From the NCBI RefSeq assembly GCF_020404845.1, contig NZ_JAIOJZ010000066.1, positions 1 to 32,203 of the forward strand: DNA of 32,203 bases, read 5' to 3'. Shown here in pieces: positions 28,821 to 32,203 of the stretch. Within the stretch, counting starts at the first letter, position 1, and each line of letters begins with the position of its first letter. Made by a program: the position numbers and the translations under genes. The notes under the pieces were generated by a model. The model saw only the letters and a list, made by a program, of their open reading frames with translations. It did no database searches and had not been told where the DNA came from. The stretch is from Streptomyces hyderabadensis (GTDB taxonomy: Bacteria > Actinomycetota > Actinomycetes > Streptomycetales > Streptomycetaceae).

Positions 28821-29543
28821 ATGCTGTTGCGTCAGCCCACGACCGTGACCGAAGCACAGGAGTGCATGGCGCAGGGCGCGGTGCCCATCGGCGGGGCCAC
28901 TCTCGTGTGGGCCACCTGGCAACGCGACGGCTTCCCGGAACTGGCCATGTCGCTGCGCGGGCTGCCGGAGGCGACCGCCCTCGGACCCGAGACGCTGGGC
29001 GCGGCCGTGGTGCTGCACCGGATAGACGACCGGGTGCCGGAGGTACTGCGCCGGGCGGCGGGCTCGGTCGGCACCGGAGCCGTACGCCGCACGGCCACGG
29101 TCGGCGGCAACCTGGTCGGCAGCAGCCTGCGCTGCCTGCTGCCCGCGGCCCTGGTGCTGGACGCCCGCGCCACGGTGCTGGGCCCGGACCGCCCCTACGA
29201 GACCGATCTGGGCGAGGTGATGGCGAAGCGTCACCTGCTGCTCGGGCTGCGCTGGCGCACGCCCGTGGCCAGCGGCTACCGCAAGCAGCCCGCCGAGGCC
29301 GGCGGCCCGCCGCCGCTGGTGGTCGCCACCGCCGTGCACGCCGACGGCGAGGGCCGGCACCGGCTGCGCGTCGCCGTACGCGACGGCTACGACGTGCTGA
29401 GCGAAGCCGTCGGCTGCGACGCGGGCCCCAACGAGGCCCTCGACGCCCTGGAGCGGACCGACATCGGCGCGCTGCCGACCGGGGCCCGGGACGTGGTGCG
29501 CGAGCAGGTCGCCGACATCCTGGACCCCCTCGCCGGCCGCTGA
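28821..29543 (+). CDS. FAD-binding subunit of molybdopterin dehydrogenase type, orphan
   Basis: The 240-residue product matches the PF00941/PF03450 FAD subunit of xanthine and CO dehydrogenases. IGGATLVWATWQRDGFPEL at residues 23-41 is the first FAD motif, and TGAVRRTATVGGNLVGSSLR is the second, with the TxGGN core. The C-terminal part is shorter than usual (families run 270-300 residues). Partners that normally surround it, the 2Fe-2S subunit and the molybdopterin subunit, are absent in the window. It may serve a distant complex or act alone. ATG 28821 follows GGAAGCAGG loosely. Its stop lies in the loop of a perfect 10-bp terminator hairpin. Confidence 0.82.
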   Translation: MLLRQPTTVTEAQECMAQGAVPIGGATLVWATWQRDGFPELAMSLRGLPEATALGPETLGAAVVLHRIDDRVPEVLRRAAGSVGTGAVRRTATVGGNLVGSSLRCLLPAALVLDARATVLGPDRPYETDLGEVMAKRHLLLGLRWRTPVASGYRKQPAEAGGPPPLVVATAVHADGEGRHRLRVAVRDGYDVLSEAVGCDAGPNEALDALERTDIGALPTGARDVVREQVADILDPLAGR

Positions 29544-29557
29544 ACCGGCGGCCGGCG
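29531..29557. terminator. perfect bidirectional terminator hairpin
   Basis: CGCCGGCCGC (29531-29540) and GCGGCCGGCG (29548-29557) form a perfect 10-bp stem with a 7-base loop. The TGA of the FAD-subunit gene is in the loop (29541-29543). It ends 14 bases before the stop of the convergent lysozyme gene. Confidence 0.85.
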
Positions 29558-29571
29558 CTCCGTCCTCCGCG

Positions 29572-30417
29572 TCAGCCCTTGGCCAGCGCCTTGACGCGGT
29601 CCAGTGCCCCGTTGAACTTGTCGTGGTCCCCGACCGTCGGCCCGGAGGAGGTGTACTGCCACATGGTGTGGAAGTCCCAGCCGGCCGGGAGCGCCCCCAC
29701 GGTCGAGGCGTACCGGGCGACCCACAGCGGGTTGTCCGCACCGAAACCGCTGTAGTTGCCGGTGCACTGCGTCCACCAGTTGGTGGAGGTGTAGACGGCG
29801 GCGTGCCGGCCGGTGCGCTGCTTGTACCGGTCCAGGAAGGCCCGGATCCAGCTCACCATCTGACTGTGCGTCCGTCCGTAGCAGGTCGCCCCGTACGGGT
29901 TGTACTCGATGTCCAGGACGCCCGGCAGCGTCTTGCCGTCCTTGGACCAGCCGCCGCCGTGGTCGACGAAGTAGTCGGCCTGCGCGGCGCCCCCGGAGGT
30001 GTCCGGGGTCGCGAAGTGGTACGCGCCGCGGATCATGCCGACGTCGTACGAACCGCCGTACTGCTGGGCGAAGTACGGGTTCCGGTAGGAGGTCCCCTCG
30101 GTGGCCTTCACATAGGCCCACTTCACGCCGCTCTTCCAGAGCGTCGACCAGGCGACGTTGCCCTGGTGGCTGGAGACGTCCACCCCCTCGGTCTGGGCGA
30201 CGCGGGTCTCGACGGGGCGGCCCTGCACGCCTTCGTGGGCGAGGACGCCCCGGCCCATGTAGGCCGAACCGCGCACGGGCGTCGAGGTGCCGTCGGCCTG
30301 GGCGGAGGCCGAGGCCGGGACCGCGGACAGGGTCAGGAGGAGTGACTGGGCGGCGAGGATGACGCCTGACGTGAGCAGGCGTGAGTGGCGAGTCGCCACG
30401 GCTATGGGTCTGCGCAT
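29572..30417 (-). CDS. secreted GH25 lysozyme (muramidase)
   Basis: The 281-residue product has a signal peptide: positive MRRPIAVATRHSR, hydrophobic core LLTSGVILAAQSLLLTLSAV, and ASA sites near residue 39. After a linker of about 35 residues, the GH25 domain runs from residue 77: GVDVSSHQGNVAW (Asp80), AYVKATEGTSYRNPYF, GAYHFATPD, and LDIEYN with Asp169 and Glu171 as the catalytic pair. GH25 enzymes cut the beta-1,4 bond of peptidoglycan between MurNAc and GlcNAc. There is no cell-wall binding repeat. ATG 30417 is chosen as it gives a normal signal peptide; ATG 30426 is the near alternative. It is convergent with the FAD subunit and divergent from the sensor kinase. Confidence 0.92.
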   Translation of the reverse strand: MRRPIAVATRHSRLLTSGVILAAQSLLLTLSAVPASASAQADGTSTPVRGSAYMGRGVLAHEGVQGRPVETRVAQTEGVDVSSHQGNVAWSTLWKSGVKWAYVKATEGTSYRNPYFAQQYGGSYDVGMIRGAYHFATPDTSGGAAQADYFVDHGGGWSKDGKTLPGVLDIEYNPYGATCYGRTHSQMVSWIRAFLDRYKQRTGRHAAVYTSTNWWTQCTGNYSGFGADNPLWVARYASTVGALPAGWDFHTMWQYTSSGPTVGDHDKFNGALDRVKALAKG

Positions 30418-30779
30418 GGCACCCATCCGAACCGGTGTCGGGCCCCACCGCATCCCACACTCGCCCAGACGGTGTCGCCGGCGTTCGGCGACCGGGGCGG
30501 CGGACCCGGCCCCGGCCCGGCCCGCGACCCGCGTGCGTCCTCACCCGTCCCGGGCAGAACGCCTGTACCACATGGGTGAGTTCGATCGGCCTGATGCCGG
30601 GAAAGTTCGCTCCTCGGTGGGGTCTGTCGCCGCTCCGGCGTGCGCCGTCAACCCGGTGACTAGCATGAGCCGCAAGCCCGCCGGAGTGATCACCACGCAC
30701 CGGTGGCACGGCTCCGGCCCGCGGCCGACCCAGGTCGACCGGCCCTTTCCCCGCTCTCAAGGACCCGAGGGACCGCGGA
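30418..30779. other. divergent intergenic region between lysozyme and CvnA-like kinase
   Basis: These 362 bases show no convincing gene. The left half is extremely GC-rich (GGCCCCGGCCCGGCCCG around 30505). From about 30570 the sequence is less GC-rich and likely holds the kinase promoter: GTGACTAGCATGAG at 30656-30669 contains a possible -10 (TAGCAT), with no good -35 seen. GTGATCAC-like GTGATCACCACGC lies at 30685-30697. No strong inverted repeat was found. Confidence 0.4.
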
Positions 30780-32203
30780 ATGTCAGTGTCTGCACCCCCC
30801 ACCCCCGCCCGGACGCAGAAATCCCATCGCACCGCCCCTGCCGTCCCCCTGCTCGTGCTGCCCACCGCCGCCGCGGCCGCCGGTGCCGCCTGGGCGGCCG
30901 CACCCGAGACCGCCCGGGGCTGGACCGCCACCCTCGCCGTGACGTCCTGGCTGTGCGTCGCCGTGTCCGTCGTCCTCGGCTCCCACCTGGTCGGCCGGGC
31001 GCGCCGGACCGCCGCGGCCCGGCGCACGGAGATCAGCGCCCTCAAGGCCCAGCTCGCCCAGGAGAACGCCGGCCTCGTGCACCTGGTCAACGTCGCCCTG
31101 CCGGGGATCGCGCAGCAGGTGCGCGACGGGACCGGCGCGGACGAGGCCGTCGCCAACACCGCCCCCGCGTCCGGTCCCCACCTGCGGCAGGTCGTCCAGA
31201 GCTTCGCCGTCCTGGTGGAGGACGCGGTACGGCACGCGGCGGACACCGAGTCCCGGCGGCAGCAGGCGGTGCGGGAGGCCCGACAGGGGACCGCCGAGCT
31301 GGAACACCTGACGAACAGCACGCTGCCCGCCGCGGTGGAGAAACTGCGGGACGGCACCTCGGCGGAGAATGTCCTCGCCGAGCTGGAATGGCCGCGCGGA
31401 GCACCGGCACGGGCCTGCGCCGAACTGTTCGTCCGGGAACTGGCCCACAGCGAACGGCGCACCGCCGCCGCGCAGGCCGCCTCCGCCAAGTCCCTCAGCC
31501 GCGTGCAGGCCAAGGCCGTCAGCATGCTCGCCGACCTGAGGGACATGCAGGATCGTCACGGCGAGGAAGTCCTCGGGGACCTGCTGCGCCTGGACCACAG
31601 CACCTCGCAGCTCGGTCTCATCACCGACCGGCTGGCCCTCCTGATGGGCGGGCGCTCCAGCCGGGCCTGGAACCGGCCCATCGTGATGGAGAGCATCCTG
31701 CGCGGCGCCGTCGGCCGGATCGCCGCCTACCAGCGGGTGCGGATGCACTGCGCCACCGACGCGGCGATCTCCGGCTACGCGGCCGAGGGGGTCATGCACC
31801 TGCTGGCCGAACTCATGGACAACGCCGCCAACTTCTCGCCGCCCATCGACGAGGTCCACGTCTACGTGGAGGAACGTACCGCCGGAATCGTCGTCACCAT
31901 CGAGGACAGCGGGCTGAAGATGGCCGACGCCGCCATGCGCCACGCCGAAGAGGCGGTGTCGGGGCGGTCGAACGACCTGGCCTCGCTGCAGGGCACGCGG
32001 CTCGGCCTCGCCGTGGTGGGACGGCTGGCCGCCAAGTACGGCGTCGGCGTGAGCTACCGGCCCTCGTCGCGCGGCGGCACGGGCGTCGTCGTCCTGGTGC
32101 CGCCCCAGCTGCTCGCCCAGCAGCGGGACCCGGGCCCCGCACCGGCCGGCCGCACCCTCGGCGGTGGCGGCGCCCCCCCCGTCCCCCGCCCCCCCCCCGG
32201 CGC
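30780..32203 (+). CDS. conservon CvnA-like sensor histidine kinase (partial, cut by right edge)
   Basis: About 474 residues are visible from ATG 30780, which follows GAGGGACCGCGGA. Two membrane helices lie at residues about 21-42 and 48-66. A long coiled cytoplasmic part follows, then a dimerisation region with LLRLDHSTSQLGLITDRLAL and MGGRSSRAW, and a GHKL ATPase with N-box LAELMDNAANFSPP, EDSGLKM, and GTRLGLAVVGRLAAKYGVGV. The Asp-His helix and this ATPase match CvnA of Streptomyces conservons, whose next genes encode a roadblock protein, a DUF742 protein and a small GTPase. Those would lie beyond the edge. The end of the visible frame enters a Pro-rich tail coded by C-tracts (8 and 10 Cs), where sequencing errors are likely. 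Confidence 0.86.
   Translation, partial: MSVSAPPTPARTQKSHRTAPAVPLLVLPTAAAAAGAAWAAAPETARGWTATLAVTSWLCVAVSVVLGSHLVGRARRTAAARRTEISALKAQLAQENAGLVHLVNVALPGIAQQVRDGTGADEAVANTAPASGPHLRQVVQSFAVLVEDAVRHAADTESRRQQAVREARQGTAELEHLTNSTLPAAVEKLRDGTSAENVLAELEWPRGAPARACAELFVRELAHSERRTAAAQAASAKSLSRVQAKAVSMLADLRDMQDRHGEEVLGDLLRLDHSTSQLGLITDRLALLMGGRSSRAWNRPIVMESILRGAVGRIAAYQRVRMHCATDAAISGYAAEGVMHLLAELMDNAANFSPPIDEVHVYVEERTAGIVVTIEDSGLKMADAAMRHAEEAVSGRSNDLASLQGTRLGLAVVGRLAAKYGVGVSYRPSSRGGTGVVVLVPPQLLAQQRDPGPAPAGRTLGGGGAPPVPRPPPG

Noticed and set aside
30665..32203. Alternative frame from ATG 30665 opposing the CvnA-like frame
   Set aside because: Its product is Arg/Pro/Gly-rich without domains, while the frame from 30780 has membrane helices and a full GHKL ATPase.

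Overview
This window is high-GC actinobacterial chromosome, most probably Streptomyces. The signs are very high GC at third codon positions, many GTG starts, GGAGG-type ribosome sites, ATGA/GTGA gene overlaps, a conservon-type sensor kinase, a SigB-family sigma factor with MEDS/STAS partners, and a FemX-type peptidoglycan enzyme. No rRNA, tRNA, CRISPR array, insertion sequence or phage gene was seen. All family names come from reading the translations; no database search was run.

Layout. (1) 1-3135: a sulfane-sulfur (sulfide/persulfide) module. It holds a rhodanese with a membrane anchor (cut by the left edge), a CsoR/CstR-family repressor that keeps two cysteines but lacks the copper-binding His, a TauE/SafE exporter, and an MBL-rhodanese protein with the CstB domain order. 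Three copies of an ATACCC-N4-GGGTAT operator lie in its two control regions. (2) 3136-8266: a long leader, then phosphoketolase overlapping a GH65 glycoside phosphorylase. (3) 8267-9410: a secreted protein, a small orphan protein and a 9-bp tandem repeat. (4) 9411-12203: an arginine/ornithine-type antiporter and arginine deiminase. (5) 12313-15586: a lipoprotein, a GntR regulator coupled to a second TauE permease, and a DMT-type transporter. (6) 15653-18033: a histone H1-like coiled-coil protein with an inverted repeat upstream, a small lipoprotein, and a coiled-coil protein. (7) 18187-20606: a GlxA-type AraC regulator divergent from an SGNH hydrolase, with a perfect palindrome between them and a 14-bp tandem repeat after the hydrolase. 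(8) 20602-23732: a class I glutamine amidotransferase, FemX, and Ku. (9) 23747-27866: stress block with a SigB-family sigma factor, a MEDS-kinase anti-sigma factor coupled to a STAS protein, a PRC-barrel protein, Dps and a flavodoxin-like oxidoreductase. (10) 27911-32203: a methyltransferase, a lone FAD-binding subunit, a GH25 lysozyme and a CvnA-like sensor kinase cut by the right edge.

How the genes fit together. In the left module, persulfide would be sensed by the CstR-like protein, oxidised or transferred by the MBL-rhodanese and rhodanese proteins, and the resulting sulfite or thiosulfate exported by TauE. The shared operators make this the best-supported regulon here. The SigB block combines a sigma factor, an anti-sigma candidate and an anti-sigma antagonist with products typical of osmotic and oxidative defence. 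Several convergent gene ends carry strong hairpins, and two carry short-period tandem repeats instead.
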